DNA of 46,009 bases from Laspinema palackyanum D2c (GTDB taxonomy: Bacteria > Cyanobacteriota > Cyanobacteriia > Cyanobacteriales > Laspinemataceae). The stretch lies in the NCBI RefSeq assembly GCF_025370875.1, contig NZ_JAMXFD010000036.1:1-46009 (forward strand), read 5' to 3'. Under the pieces are notes generated by a model. The model saw only the letters and a program-made list of their open reading frames with translations, had not been told where the DNA came from and made no database searches. Made by a program: the position numbers and the translations under genes. Shown here one piece after another: positions 9,574 to 19,686 of the stretch (position 1 is the first letter of the stretch; the number at the start of each line of letters is the position of its first letter).

Positions 9574-11745
9574 CTATACTGATGCCGGTATCGCCCAGGG
9601 TTGCCATGCTTTTTGCTGGACGGAAATCGTGCCACTGCGGACTGAGGCATCCCAGCAAGTGCGATCGCCTTCGCGCCAACAGCGTAAGTCAATCGAGGAA
9701 TCCCCCACCTCTAAATCGCACAGGGTCAAATCCGGTAACCAAGCGGGCAAATAGGGATCAACATATAAGCAGCCGTGGGGTGCATCCGCTTGTAATCCCA
9801 ATAGGGCCTGGATTAGGTGAAAGACGGAACCTGCGGCCCAGGCTTGGGGTATATTCGCCTCAATATAGGGAACGGGAAATGCTCCCATCTGGCGCTTTGT
9901 TCCGGCATAGACTTCGGGAATCCGATAGCAAGCGAAATGGCTGGCTGTCTCGAAAATATCCGCTGCTACACCTGCAACGGCTTCATGGAAGCCATAGCGT
10001 TTAAATCCGAGGGCAATGATGCCGTTATCATGGGGCCAGACGGACCCGAGATGATAGGAAAAGGGGTTAAAAGAGGGGTGGTTTGAGGACAAGGTGCGAA
10101 TCCCCCAACCGCTAGACATATCCGGTTCTAGCAGCCGTTTAACCACCCGTTGAGCGCGTTCTGGGCTGACGATGCCACTCCAGAGGCAATGACCCGGATT
10201 TGAAGTGATTGAACGGACCGGCTGTTTATCTGGATCTAGGGTTAAGGCATAAAATCCCAAGTCTTCACACCAAAAGCGTTCCTCAAATTGTTCTCGCAGT
10301 TTTTCGGCTTTGCCTTGTAATTCCGTGGCGTTCTTTTTCTCACCGAGTGCCTCAAAGACTTCCGCCATCCGCATCCAAGCATCAAAGACATAGCCTTGGA
10401 GTTCGCACAGGGCTTTTGGGGATTTGACTTGCGTTCCATCGGGATAGATAATAGACTCTCCGGAGTCTTTCCAGCATTGGTTCTCGATGCCTTTTTCTGA
10501 GCGCATTTGATATTCTTGGAAGCCATCCCCATCCAAATCCCCGTAGCGATCGATCCAGTCCAAACAGCGGAGGGCGACATCGCGGTACTCTTTTAATAGG
10601 GCGTCATCTCCTAACCATTTCCAGGTTTCGTGGAGGACGATTGTATAGAGGGGGGTGGTATCGGCAGCCCCGTAATAAGGCGATCGCGGACTTTTTTTCA
10701 AGTAAACCAACTCCCCATGACGCAGTTCATGGAGGATTTTGCCCGGTTGTGCATCCTGCCAATCACTGTATTCCTTAGCTTGAAACTGCCCTAATTTCTG
10801 GAGTGCACCTCGGGCAAACCCCGGATGAATAATCTCATTTTGCAAGCTGGCGGTTAAGCTATCCCGACCAAATAGCGCCACATATTTGGGAACTCCTGCT
10901 GCGGGTAGCCACACATCGGGAGCCATATCGTAGTCATAGAGGCGCATCGCACTCATGTCTTCGAGACTTTGCCGGTATAGTCGCTTGACATCCTCGTTTG
11001 AAGTGTTGATGGTTGTGCAGACATCCTGCCACTGCTGCTGCAACTGTTGCAGTTCGGTATTTACATCGGATTTGATGGCTTCGTCATAGCACAAGGCGAT
11101 GGGGTTGAGGCAGTGTTCGTTATCAATCAGGATATAGCAGCAGCAAGCGTGCCAACTTGCACCCGCTTCTAATTCAATCTGAAAGGTGACTCGACCATTC
11201 GCATAATGCGGGGGTGATGTCAGGTGATTCCAATGGGCGATCATGCACCGATAAAAATCCCCATTGTTATAGGTATGGCAAAGTTTATACTCTTTTTTAT
11301 CCCAGTCGGTTTCAATTTGCCCCCGGCGCACGAATTCCCCGGATTGCACTTCAAAAATATCCGCAAAGTCGGAATTAATCTCTAAATCCAAATGAAACTT
11401 GACTGCTTCGAGGCTATGATTGGTAATATCTAGGTCTTCATGAATTCCCTGTTCGGCAGTTCGAGCGATGGTTAAGGATAGCGCGCCTTTAGGAATTTCT
11501 CCGTTTTGGCTAGAAATGGCGGGATTGGTTAAATAAATTTTGCTGGCGTAATAGCGCGTGACTGACGAGGTGAGCCGCACCCATGACGCATTGTCTATAA
11601 AGCAGGCATATTCACTTAAAAACCGGGTATCATCAGCAAAAATTCCTTGAAACTTATCGCATTCAATTTGTCCGTCCAGTTCAGACACCATAAATATGCT
11701 GCCATGATTAATGGTTAAAAAAGGGGGTTCTACAGTGACTTTCAT
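9574..11745 (-). CDS. Glycogen debranching enzyme-like amylo-alpha-1,6-glucosidase
   Basis: A 723-residue cytoplasmic enzyme with two parts. Residues 1 to about 240 match the N-terminal beta-sandwich domain of bacterial debranching enzymes (starting VEPPFLTINHGSIFMVSEL, with FADDTRFLSEY). Residues from about 275 to the end form the (alpha/alpha)6 barrel, with YVALFGRDSLTASLQ, the acid-rich ADTTPLYTIVLHETWKW, PHDNGIIALGFKRYG and IPQAWAAGSVFHLIQALLG. This is the two-domain layout of the predicted amylo-1,6-glucosidase group used on glycogen branches or related oligosaccharides. It lies alone on the minus strand, 170 nt downstream of the SOD gene. Some relatives act on other alpha-glucosides, so the exact substrate is uncertain. 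Confidence 0.85.
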   Translation of the reverse strand: MKVTVEPPFLTINHGSIFMVSELDGQIECDKFQGIFADDTRFLSEYACFIDNASWVRLTSSVTRYYASKIYLTNPAISSQNGEIPKGALSLTIARTAEQGIHEDLDITNHSLEAVKFHLDLEINSDFADIFEVQSGEFVRRGQIETDWDKKEYKLCHTYNNGDFYRCMIAHWNHLTSPPHYANGRVTFQIELEAGASWHACCCYILIDNEHCLNPIALCYDEAIKSDVNTELQQLQQQWQDVCTTINTSNEDVKRLYRQSLEDMSAMRLYDYDMAPDVWLPAAGVPKYVALFGRDSLTASLQNEIIHPGFARGALQKLGQFQAKEYSDWQDAQPGKILHELRHGELVYLKKSPRSPYYGAADTTPLYTIVLHETWKWLGDDALLKEYRDVALRCLDWIDRYGDLDGDGFQEYQMRSEKGIENQCWKDSGESIIYPDGTQVKSPKALCELQGYVFDAWMRMAEVFEALGEKKNATELQGKAEKLREQFEERFWCEDLGFYALTLDPDKQPVRSITSNPGHCLWSGIVSPERAQRVVKRLLEPDMSSGWGIRTLSSNHPSFNPFSYHLGSVWPHDNGIIALGFKRYGFHEAVAGVAADIFETASHFACYRIPEVYAGTKRQMGAFPVPYIEANIPQAWAAGSVFHLIQALLGLQADAPHGCLYVDPYLPAWLPDLTLCDLEVGDSSIDLRCWREGDRTCWDASVRSGTISVQQKAWQPWAIPASV

Positions 11746-11916
11746 GTTAAATTTAGGTAATTTATAAACGAGGGAACCGGATGAGGGTTCAGCGCATTAC
11801 CACTGAACCGCTGGAATGGAACGGATGTGTTAGGTTTTAAAATTACTGACCACCTCTATTTAGTTGCTAACACACCCCTTAAATTCCTTGGGTTTGAAAG
11901 GGTGGTTGGTAAGAAA

Positions 11917-12684
11917 TTAACTCGCTTGAGAAGCGCGCTCAAAGCGGCGGTTCACTTCTTCCCAATTGACGACATTCCACCAACTCTTCAAATATTCCCC
12001 CCGCTGATTTTGGTAGTTCAAGTAATAGGCGTGTTCCCAGACATCATTGCCCATAATAGGATATTGTCCATCCATCAAAGGGCTATCTTGATTGGGGGTA
12101 CTGGTAATTTCTAGTTGTCCTTGAGCATTGCGAACTAACCAAACCCACCCACTGCCAAATTGACTGGTTCCCGCTTGATTAAATTGCTCTTTGAAGGTCT
12201 CAAAACTGCCAAAGGTGTCATTAATGGCTTGAGCGATCGCCCCGGTGGGTTCTCCCCCGCCATTGGGACTCATAATTTCCCAAAACATGGAATGATTGAC
12301 GTGACCTCCGCCATTATTTCTAACGGCTGTGCGGATATTTTCGGGGACCTGATTTAGATTACGGATTAATGCCTCAACGCTTTGGTTTTGCAGATTGGAA
12401 TTATTTTCTAATGCCTTGTTTAAATTACTAACGTAACTGGCATGATGCTTATCATGATGTAACTCCATCGTCTGAGCATCAATATGGGGTTCTAGGGCAT
12501 TATAGGGGTAAGGCAATGGGGGTAATTCAGCCGGAGAAGCATTGAGTTCATTTCCGGGACTGGTTGGGGTTGCTGGCGTTTGAGACAGGTTGGTTTGACC
12601 CATTCCCTGACAAGCAATCAGCAGGAATACAGCCATTAATCCGGCCAGAACTGAACCAAACCGCCATTTTTTCGCGTTACTCAT
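11917..12684 (-). CDS. sodA: Exported lipoprotein Mn-superoxide dismutase
   Basis: Residues 1-25 form a lipoprotein signal ending in the lipobox LIAC, so this SOD is probably anchored in a membrane outside the cytoplasm after a Pro/Ser/Thr-rich linker. The enzyme domain (from about residue 52) has the four metal ligands His76 (ELHHDKHH), His131 (VNHSMFW), Asp214 and His218 (DVWEHAYY). The NQDSPLMDG segment and GGGEP are of the Mn type; Fe enzymes have a different residue set at the second-sphere glutamine. It converts superoxide to peroxide and oxygen. GGAG lies upstream of the ATG. The sugar dehydrogenase gene ends only 34 nt upstream on the same strand, suggesting co-transcription. Confidence 0.93.
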   Translation of the reverse strand: MSNAKKWRFGSVLAGLMAVFLLIACQGMGQTNLSQTPATPTSPGNELNASPAELPPLPYPYNALEPHIDAQTMELHHDKHHASYVSNLNKALENNSNLQNQSVEALIRNLNQVPENIRTAVRNNGGGHVNHSMFWEIMSPNGGGEPTGAIAQAINDTFGSFETFKEQFNQAGTSQFGSGWVWLVRNAQGQLEITSTPNQDSPLMDGQYPIMGNDVWEHAYYLNYQNQRGEYLKSWWNVVNWEEVNRRFERASQAS

Positions 12685-12718
12685 GGGTAAATCTCCAATG
12701 GGTGAATCTAATTAAAAT

Positions 12719-13948
12719 TTAGCGAGTGATGCGAAGAATTTTATCACCATCTGGGGGACAACCGCCACGACCATCACAATTGCTGGTGGTGATATAAAGC
12801 TCACCATCAGGTCCAACGATCGCCTCTCGGAGTCGTCCGTACTCCCCTTGCAAATACACTTCATGCTGTTGCACTTGTTGGGGAGATTCCGGGTCAAAAA
12901 CCACGCGCTGCAAATGTTCCGATCGCAGAGAAGCGATGATTAAATTTCCTTGCCATTCAGGGATTGCCGTTCCTGTATAAATGGCCGCACCTCCCGGAGG
13001 TAATGCCTCTCGCCAGACGATAGAAGGAGTAACTAATCCCGCCTGGGATTCACAGCTTTCAAGGGTCGGCCACCCGAGATTATCCCCTGCTTGTGCGACA
13101 CTCAGTTTATCATGGCCTCGTCTGCCTAATTCCCCGCTGGGTCCATGATCCGTGACTTGCAAGGTTGACTCATTCACCCAATCAAATCCTTGAGTATTGC
13201 GAATACCCAGAATATAGACGGGATTACCCGGAAATGGATTATCCGGGGGGACATCGCCCTCGGGAGTGACCCGGAGAATTTTACCGGCGAGACTGCTGAC
13301 ATCTTGGGATAAGTCGGGTTCCCGGGCATCTCCTGTGCCAATATACAGCATCCCATCGGGTCCAAAGCGAATCCGTCCGCCATTATGGAATTGTGCGACG
13401 GGAATATTATCCAAAATCATGCGATCGCGAGTCGCCTTTAACCCATCTGGGGCAAGTTGCCATCGTTCAACTCGGTTAACTGATGAGCCATTTGTATCGG
13501 CAGTATAGTAAATATAGAAGAATCGATTACTGGCAAAATCCGGATGCATGGCAATTCCCAGCAGTCCCCCCTCACCCCTGGCCGTAACCGTAATATTGGC
13601 GACTGCTTCGGGCCGCAGTTGACCGTTTTGGACCAATCGCACCTGTCCGTTTCGTTCCGTGACCAGCATATCCCCATTGGGCAAAAACCCAATCCCCCAG
13701 GGAACATCCAGTCCATTCACGACCTCTTCTACCCGAACATTGACTTGACCTTGGGGACCAAAGCTATTTTCTACCAAGATACAAGCGGCCTCACTACTGG
13801 GGGTGGGAACCCCTTGGGCCTGTTCCTGGGGCCGGATCCCCTGTCCGGTGGTGTTATTTTCCAGCAATGCGCCGGAGGGGGCGGTACAACTGGCCACCCC
13901 CATTAAACTCACGATGGATAGGAGGGGGAGAATATGGGTTAACTTCAT
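12719..13948 (-). CDS. Lipoprotein PQQ-type sugar (aldose/sorbosone) dehydrogenase
   Basis: The 409-residue protein begins MKLTHILPLLSIVSLMGVASC, a lipoprotein signal with a GVASC lipobox. The rest is a six-bladed beta-propeller of the glucose/sorbosone dehydrogenase family (PF07995). Characteristic segments are VPWGIGFLPNGDMLVTERNG, GEGGLLGIAMHPDF, FHNGGRIRFGPDGMLYIGTGD, KILRVTPEGD and REAIVGPDGELYITTSN. The family oxidises aldose sugars using PQQ bound in the propeller centre; many cyanobacteria lack PQQ synthesis, so the cofactor may be scavenged or differ. The frame extends a few residues further to 13972. Together with the downstream lipoprotein SOD it appears to form a two-gene operon. 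Confidence 0.88.
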   Translation of the reverse strand: MKLTHILPLLSIVSLMGVASCTAPSGALLENNTTGQGIRPQEQAQGVPTPSSEAACILVENSFGPQGQVNVRVEEVVNGLDVPWGIGFLPNGDMLVTERNGQVRLVQNGQLRPEAVANITVTARGEGGLLGIAMHPDFASNRFFYIYYTADTNGSSVNRVERWQLAPDGLKATRDRMILDNIPVAQFHNGGRIRFGPDGMLYIGTGDAREPDLSQDVSSLAGKILRVTPEGDVPPDNPFPGNPVYILGIRNTQGFDWVNESTLQVTDHGPSGELGRRGHDKLSVAQAGDNLGWPTLESCESQAGLVTPSIVWREALPPGGAAIYTGTAIPEWQGNLIIASLRSEHLQRVVFDPESPQQVQQHEVYLQGEYGRLREAIVGPDGELYITTSNCDGRGGCPPDGDKILRITR

Positions 13949-14384
13949 CATCAACTCTAAAACCTCAGTCATTGGATTCTACCGATTTAAGCAGGTAGAG
14001 TGACCCCTTAATATAAGAGCGTAAACCTCAAGAACTGCCAGTATTCGGTTATAATGGGTACGGCGGTTTTGGGAATACCAATCCACGCTATAATAAAGAA
14101 GTAACAAATGACATCTGTCCTGGGGAAGAGTCGCCCCGGATACCCAACTCAGATAGGTGATGGAAAATCGGAGAGGAAGGGAGAATAATAATGCCTTTAC
14201 TCTAGCCGATCACCATTATTCCCTTTGATTAATAAGACCGAATCACTAGGAGAAAATGCGCTACAACTCTGGGTTGAATCCTAGAAACGCCCTCGGTTCT
14301 TTCAAAGAAGTCCGGCCTATCCGGGATTAACTAGGGGGTTTTGTAATTATAAACAAAAATAGTCGAGTCAGGAGTTGGCAAACC
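13949..14384. promoter_or_regulatory. Divergent intergenic region with promoter-like sites
   Basis: This 436-nt spacer separates the leftward sugar dehydrogenase gene and the rightward exoprotein gene. Two perfect -10-like hexamers TATAAT lie on the plus strand at 14050-14055 and 14090-14095, but neither has a good -35 at standard spacing, so they are only candidates. No gene, terminator or structured RNA is evident. Confidence 0.3.
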
Positions 14385-17027
14385 ATGATCAATTGGGGTC
14401 ATTATTATCTATCTATTTTCAGTGTTGTGAGTGCCTTACTATTCGTTGAGGGAGGTCTATGGCAGAAATCCCTTCAGGCACAAGTCATCCCGGATAATAC
14501 CCTACCGAATCCTTCCGGAGTGCAGATCAACGGCAATACCCTCACGATTGAGGGGGGAACTGCTGCCGGGAGTAACTTGTTCCATAGTTTCCAGGAATTT
14601 TCCATCCCGACGGGAACTGCTGCACTTTTTAACAATTCTCCGGCGATCGCGAATATTATTACTCGGATTACAGGAGGCAAACGGTCCCAAATTGATGGGA
14701 CGATCGCCGCCAATGGTAGCGCCAATTTATTTCTCATTAATCCCAGTGGCATCGCCTTCGGACCGAATGCGAGTCTCAATCTGGGCGGTTCCTTTGTTGG
14801 GAGTACCGCTAACCGTATATTATTTCCAGGCGATCGCGCCTTTAGCGCTACGGACCCTGATTCATCGCCAATTCTGAGTGTGAATGTCCCCATCGGGTTA
14901 CAATATGGACCGAATCCTGAGAGTATTGTTGTGAGAAATTCAGTCCTGACTGTGTTGCCGAATCAAACCTTAACCCTGGTGGGGGGTGAGATTACCCTGG
15001 AGGGAGGACAATTACTGGCACCCGGTGGGACGGTGAGTTTGGGGGGGATATCCGAGGCGGGAGTGGTGGAATTACCAGGAGGAAACGCCCTAAAACTGCC
15101 GGAATCCGTGAGGCGATCGCCACTTACTCTCACGAATGAGGCGCGAGTGGATGTGGCCGGTGCAGGGGGTGGAAGTATCTCAATTCAGGTGGAGAATCTG
15201 CTGATTTCCGGTCAGTCTGAGATTCGCGGGGGGATTGGGGAAGGGTTAGGAGAACCGGGTGGACAAGCAGGAGATATCGACATTGACACTCGGGGAAATA
15301 TTGTGCTAACCGCAGAGAGTGCGATCGCCAATGAAGTTCAACCCACGGGAATTGGAGATGGCGGGAACATCACCTTGAATACCACCACCTTTTCCGCCAC
15401 CAGTTCGAGGATTTCCACTAGCACATCGGGAGAAGGGAATGGGGGAAAACTGCAAATTACCGCCCGAGAGTCGGTGATATTTGATGGACAAGGGAGAGAG
15501 GATTTCATCACCCTCGCCTCGGCCGATGTGGCACCGGAAGGGGTGGGAAATGCAGGCGGTATCGAGATTCAGGCGCGTTCTGTGTTGGTCAAAGATGGGG
15601 CGGGCATGATCACCGGAACCCGGGGGAGAGGGAATGGTGCACCTTTAATCATTCGCGCAGTGGAGTCGGTGGTTTTTGATGGGTTGAATTCCAGTAACGA
15701 TGTGCTAAGACCCACGGGGGCGGAAAGTACCGTAGACCCCGAGGCAATGGGAAATGCGGGAAGTTTAGAGATTGAGACGGCAGCATTACGCATTCTGAAT
15801 GGGGCGAATGTGGGCAGTACCACCTTTGAGGCGGGGAATGGAGGTCCTGTGCGATTACAGGCAACGGAGGTGATGGAATTTGGAGGAGTCGATCGCGTAG
15901 GTAATCCGGTGATTGTGTTTAGTGATACGTTGGGAGAGGGGAATGGGGATAATTTACGGATTGAAACGCCGAGGTTGATGTTGCGGGATGGGGCACAGAT
16001 TAGTGTGGGTACATTTGGTGCGGGGGATGGGGGAAATTTGGAGATTTTGGCAACGGAGGCGATCGTGTTATCGGGTTCAGTTCCGGCAACGGAGGGGGGA
16101 TTTTTCTTTACGGATGAGTCTGGAACGCTGTTCCCCACGGGCATTTTTGCTGCTTCTACAGAAACGGGGAATGCGGGGACGATGCGGTTGCAGACGGGAC
16201 AGTTAATGTTGGGCGATCGCGCGATTATTTCGGCCAGTGGTGAGAGTACGGGCGTTGCTGGGAATATGGAAATTGTGGCGCGGCAGATTCTGGTCAACAA
16301 TGCGGCGATCGCCGCAGAAACGGTACAAGGGGATCAGGCGAATATTTTTATTGAATCTCGGGATATTCGCTTGCGGAATCAAGGGGGAATTACCACCAAT
16401 GCCAGTGGGAGTGGAACGGGAGGGAATATTGCGATCGCCACGGATACCTTAGTTGCTGTAGAGAATAGCGATATCACTGCCAATTCCAGCGCCAGTTTTG
16501 GGGGTCGCGTGGCGATCGCCGCCCAAGGCATCTTGGGGACTAACTTTCGCACCGAACTCACACCCCAAAGTGATATTACCGCCACCTCCGAACTCGGGGC
16601 GGAGTTTAGCGGCAGTGTCACAATTAATACCCCCGATGTCAATCCCTCCACTGGATTGGTGGAATTACCCGAAATGCTGGGGCAAGCGAGGGATAATTAC
16701 TTCGTCGGTTGTGCCTTATCCGATGAGAATTCTTTTACCATTTCGGGACGGGGAGGATTACCCACGGACCCGACTCAACCCCTTCAAACCCAACCAATTT
16801 GGCATGATTTACGCAACTTTTCCCAAGATTTAGAGGGGGAAACGGTTACTTTTGTCCCCACTGGCAGTCGTACCCCATCCTTGCCGGAAAAGCAGTCTTT
16901 CCGACTCAAGGAAGCTACCGCTTGGCGACGGGATGCCGATGGAACGATCGAGTTAATTACGGCGATACCCGAGGGAAGTATTTCTGTTTCCGGGTGGCGA
17001 TCGCCACAGTGTCAACGAATTGAATAA
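14385..17027 (+). CDS. Two-partner secretion exoprotein (filamentous haemagglutinin-type TpsA)
   Basis: The 880-residue protein has an N-terminal signal (to about residue 33, ending SLQAQ) followed by the TPS secretion domain, residues about 34-170. Characteristic segments are GNTLTIEGGTAAGSNLFHSF, the motif NPSG in NLFLINPSGIAFGPNA, and ANRILF. The central 500 residues are Gly/Asn-rich beta-helix repeats. The C-terminus carries the block around YFVGCALSDENSF and SGWRSPQC that ends many cyanobacterial proteins of this group. Such proteins cross the outer membrane through a TpsB (FhaC/ShlB) pore, but no partner gene is in the window. An AGGAG site precedes the ATG. Probably a surface-exposed adhesin-like protein. 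Confidence 0.9.
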   Translation: MINWGHYYLSIFSVVSALLFVEGGLWQKSLQAQVIPDNTLPNPSGVQINGNTLTIEGGTAAGSNLFHSFQEFSIPTGTAALFNNSPAIANIITRITGGKRSQIDGTIAANGSANLFLINPSGIAFGPNASLNLGGSFVGSTANRILFPGDRAFSATDPDSSPILSVNVPIGLQYGPNPESIVVRNSVLTVLPNQTLTLVGGEITLEGGQLLAPGGTVSLGGISEAGVVELPGGNALKLPESVRRSPLTLTNEARVDVAGAGGGSISIQVENLLISGQSEIRGGIGEGLGEPGGQAGDIDIDTRGNIVLTAESAIANEVQPTGIGDGGNITLNTTTFSATSSRISTSTSGEGNGGKLQITARESVIFDGQGREDFITLASADVAPEGVGNAGGIEIQARSVLVKDGAGMITGTRGRGNGAPLIIRAVESVVFDGLNSSNDVLRPTGAESTVDPEAMGNAGSLEIETAALRILNGANVGSTTFEAGNGGPVRLQATEVMEFGGVDRVGNPVIVFSDTLGEGNGDNLRIETPRLMLRDGAQISVGTFGAGDGGNLEILATEAIVLSGSVPATEGGFFFTDESGTLFPTGIFAASTETGNAGTMRLQTGQLMLGDRAIISASGESTGVAGNMEIVARQILVNNAAIAAETVQGDQANIFIESRDIRLRNQGGITTNASGSGTGGNIAIATDTLVAVENSDITANSSASFGGRVAIAAQGILGTNFRTELTPQSDITATSELGAEFSGSVTINTPDVNPSTGLVELPEMLGQARDNYFVGCALSDENSFTISGRGGLPTDPTQPLQTQPIWHDLRNFSQDLEGETVTFVPTGSRTPSLPEKQSFRLKEATAWRRDADGTIELITAIPEGSISVSGWRSPQCQRIE

Positions 17028-17194
17028 TCGCGGTTGTTAATATCTGGGAATCAGTCTTGCGAGTCACACCATACCTGGATATGATAGGAACGAGAGAAAA
17101 TGGCCATTCTGATTCCCTAAGCGGATGAGGATACGCTCTCCCGATTCTTTAACAACCCGGCAATTTCTCCGGACCCATCAGATTGGATTGCTTT

Positions 17195-18976
17195 ATGTCT
17201 AAAACTCCTGACTTGACTGAACCCCTCCTTCGCCAAAAATCCCTCCCTGAATTGTTTAGCAAAGGTCGGTCGGATTATGAATCTGGCAATGTAACCGCAG
17301 TGACCCTGCGAGGCAATTTACTCAATGCCGAAGTCATGGGTAAAGCAGTCCAACCCTATCGGGTTCGGGTCGGGTTTGATGAGGGCGGTTTGACCTCGGT
17401 GACTTGTTCTTGTGCATATCATCAGTCTGAATGGTGTGAACATATTGTTGCCACCCTATTTGTGGTGATGCGGCAACCAGAAGCGATTCAAGAGCGTCCA
17501 ACTTTGGACCAACTGCTCAATCAGCTAACCCTGGTCCAAACCCAAGAATTAGTGCAAGAATTAGTCCAACAAAATCCACAACTCATGGATGAAATTGACT
17601 GTTATATTACGTTAAAAACTAAAAGAAGCAGCACAGCCAACCTGTCCAAAAACCAGCGACCTTCCCCCATAAATTCGGCCCCGTTTCGGCAGCAGGCACG
17701 GGATATTTTATATGAGGGGATGCGGTATTTTGAAAATTTAGATGGGGAAGACGACCCGGTAACCGAAGAGTTATTAGATTTAATTGATAATGTTCAAGGG
17801 TTAATAGAAATCGGGGAGACTTATAATGCTTTAATCGTGTTAGAAGCCATTGCCTCAGCTTGTGCAGCGGATTGGGACCGGGTGGAACAGTATGGGATTG
17901 ATGCGGATGAAATTGTGATCGCCCTAGATGAGGCGATCGCCGAAGCAATTCTCAGCGACTCCCTCAGTTCCAGTGAGGTGGAACAGTGGCGATCGCGATT
18001 AGAAACCCTCCAAGATGAATGGAGTACCGAATTTGCCCTCAGCTTAGAATCCCTCACCCAAGGATGGGATGATCCCGATTTAGTAGCAGCCCTCAAAGGA
18101 ACCCTAACCCAACCTGAAATTAAAGAAGAGTCGCTTACCAATTCTTCCCCGGATTTGGGATTAATTCGCTTAAAAATTTTGGATCGCCAAGAGCGATATC
18201 AGGAGTATTTGAACCTGGCTAAAGCAAAGGGCAAAATGAAACAATATCTGACCATGTTGGGCAGTTTAGGACGAACTGCCGAAGCAATGGAAGCCGCCCA
18301 GACCCAGATGAAAACGATGGAAGAAGCGTTATCCTTGGGTCAAACCTTACGCAGCAATGGGGAAGCCAGCAAAGCCCTGGAAGTCGGAAAAATAGGGTTG
18401 AAATTACCGGGGAATTGCCAATATGAACTCGCCAGCTGGACCGCTGATTTAGCCGAAGAATTAGGAAATACTGAGGTAGAACTGGAGGCGAGACAATCAG
18501 CCTTTTATGATAATCCTCATGCTACAGATTATTTCAGAATCAAAGAATTAACGGGTGAAAATTGGTCCAAAATTCAACCAGATTTATTAAATGCTCTCAA
18601 GCAATATACGACTTGGGGAAAAACTGAGGTTAAGGTGGATATTTTCCTAAATGAAGGGCTAATTGATGAGGCGATCGCCTGCGTAACCAACTTAAGTGAT
18701 TATTATTCAGATTTGCTACATCGGGTCATGGATGCCGCAATTAAACACCGTCCAGACTGGGTGATAGAAAATGCACGACCCCGTGCAGAATCGATTCTGG
18801 ATCGCAAAAAATCTGAATCCTATAATCAGGCGATCGCCTGGTTGAAAAAAGTCCGGGCTGCTTACATTCAAAAAGACCAGTGGGATACTTGGAAAACCTA
18901 TCGTCAAGACTTGCTACAAACCCACGCCCGCAAACACAAATTCCGAGGGATGCTGGAAGATAGGCGCTTGGACTAA
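17195..18976 (+). CDS. SWIM zinc-finger protein
   Basis: The 593-residue protein carries a SWIM zinc-finger near its N-terminus, with Cys71-Ser-Cys73, then Cys81-Glu-His83 (CSCAYHQSEWCEH), the C-x-C-x7-C-x-H pattern. The rest is long and helical, with acid-rich and Leu-rich stretches, reminiscent of helical repeat scaffolds. The SWIM fold binds DNA or proteins; no helicase or transposase domain follows, so this is the stand-alone cyanobacterial type. A TTG codon upstream at 17183 is in frame, but the ATG at 17195 is the better start. The role in DNA metabolism is inferred from the domain only. Confidence 0.8.
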   Translation: MSKTPDLTEPLLRQKSLPELFSKGRSDYESGNVTAVTLRGNLLNAEVMGKAVQPYRVRVGFDEGGLTSVTCSCAYHQSEWCEHIVATLFVVMRQPEAIQERPTLDQLLNQLTLVQTQELVQELVQQNPQLMDEIDCYITLKTKRSSTANLSKNQRPSPINSAPFRQQARDILYEGMRYFENLDGEDDPVTEELLDLIDNVQGLIEIGETYNALIVLEAIASACAADWDRVEQYGIDADEIVIALDEAIAEAILSDSLSSSEVEQWRSRLETLQDEWSTEFALSLESLTQGWDDPDLVAALKGTLTQPEIKEESLTNSSPDLGLIRLKILDRQERYQEYLNLAKAKGKMKQYLTMLGSLGRTAEAMEAAQTQMKTMEEALSLGQTLRSNGEASKALEVGKIGLKLPGNCQYELASWTADLAEELGNTEVELEARQSAFYDNPHATDYFRIKELTGENWSKIQPDLLNALKQYTTWGKTEVKVDIFLNEGLIDEAIACVTNLSDYYSDLLHRVMDAAIKHRPDWVIENARPRAESILDRKKSESYNQAIAWLKKVRAAYIQKDQWDTWKTYRQDLLQTHARKHKFRGMLEDRRLD

Positions 18977-19131
18977 GTATCATCCTATCTGGCGAGGGGG
19001 AAGTCTTTCCGGCATTCGGTATCCCCCGCATTCCCTTGATGTTAAATAAGTGAATATACTCTGACTTATAATCTTCACAAGTGTTCTAATTTATGCCATA
19101 ATTGTAGCACCAATCTCCTATAGGTGAGCGT

Positions 19132-19626
19132 ATGTTTCCCTCTCAAAGGTTTACGATTACGACTTATCTCAGTCCCGATGACGTCCAAAAAAAATTAATG
19201 AGAGTTGTGGAACCTCCCCCTCAAGGGATACAGTTCCAGTGGAAAAGGTCGGAAAAACCCTACCAGGGACAAATCGGCGAACACTCTTTCAAAATTTCCC
19301 GAATCATCTCCTATCGCAATTCTTTTTTACCCCAGATTGAAGGTCGAATTCAGCCCCACGGCAGAGGCAGTCAAATCGAAATCAAAATGAAACTGCACCC
19401 TGCGGTGATGATTTTTATGTGCGTTTGGCTGGGTATAGTTGGACAAGGTGTTTTGATGTTTTTAGCGGTCCTGTTTCAAGAAGAATTTGACCCCTTGTTC
19501 TTAATTCCTGTGGGAATGTTAATTTTTGGTTTAGCATTACCTTGGGTTGGATTTCTACCGGAAGCTAAGGGGTCTAAACAGTTTTTAATAGAGTTGTTCC
19601 AAGCCGAAGAAAAAAAATTAATGTAA
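19132..19626 (+). CDS. Small membrane protein of unknown function
   Basis: The protein has 164 residues. The first 90 are soluble, with a hydrophilic block around QWKRSEKPYQGQIGEH and beta-like strands ending in IEIKMKLHP. Two hydrophobic helices follow at about residues 90-115 and 120-145 (for example FLIPVGMLIFGLALPWVGF). A short charged tail ends the protein. A GGTGA site lies five to seven bases upstream of the ATG. The ribokinase gene begins 60 nt downstream in the same direction. I do not recognise a family. Confidence 0.65.
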   Translation: MFPSQRFTITTYLSPDDVQKKLMRVVEPPPQGIQFQWKRSEKPYQGQIGEHSFKISRIISYRNSFLPQIEGRIQPHGRGSQIEIKMKLHPAVMIFMCVWLGIVGQGVLMFLAVLFQEEFDPLFLIPVGMLIFGLALPWVGFLPEAKGSKQFLIELFQAEEKKLM

Positions 19627-19686
19627 AAGGGATGGACAGCCTTTATGTTAAAATAGCAGCGGTTTAGGTGAAGGGAGAGGGCAACA

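Noticed and set aside
15569-16300. Long minus-strand frame opposite the TpsA gene (243 residues)
   Set aside because: It is antisense to repetitive Gly/Asn coding sequence, is Pro/Ser rich with no family pattern, and overlaps a clear exoprotein gene.
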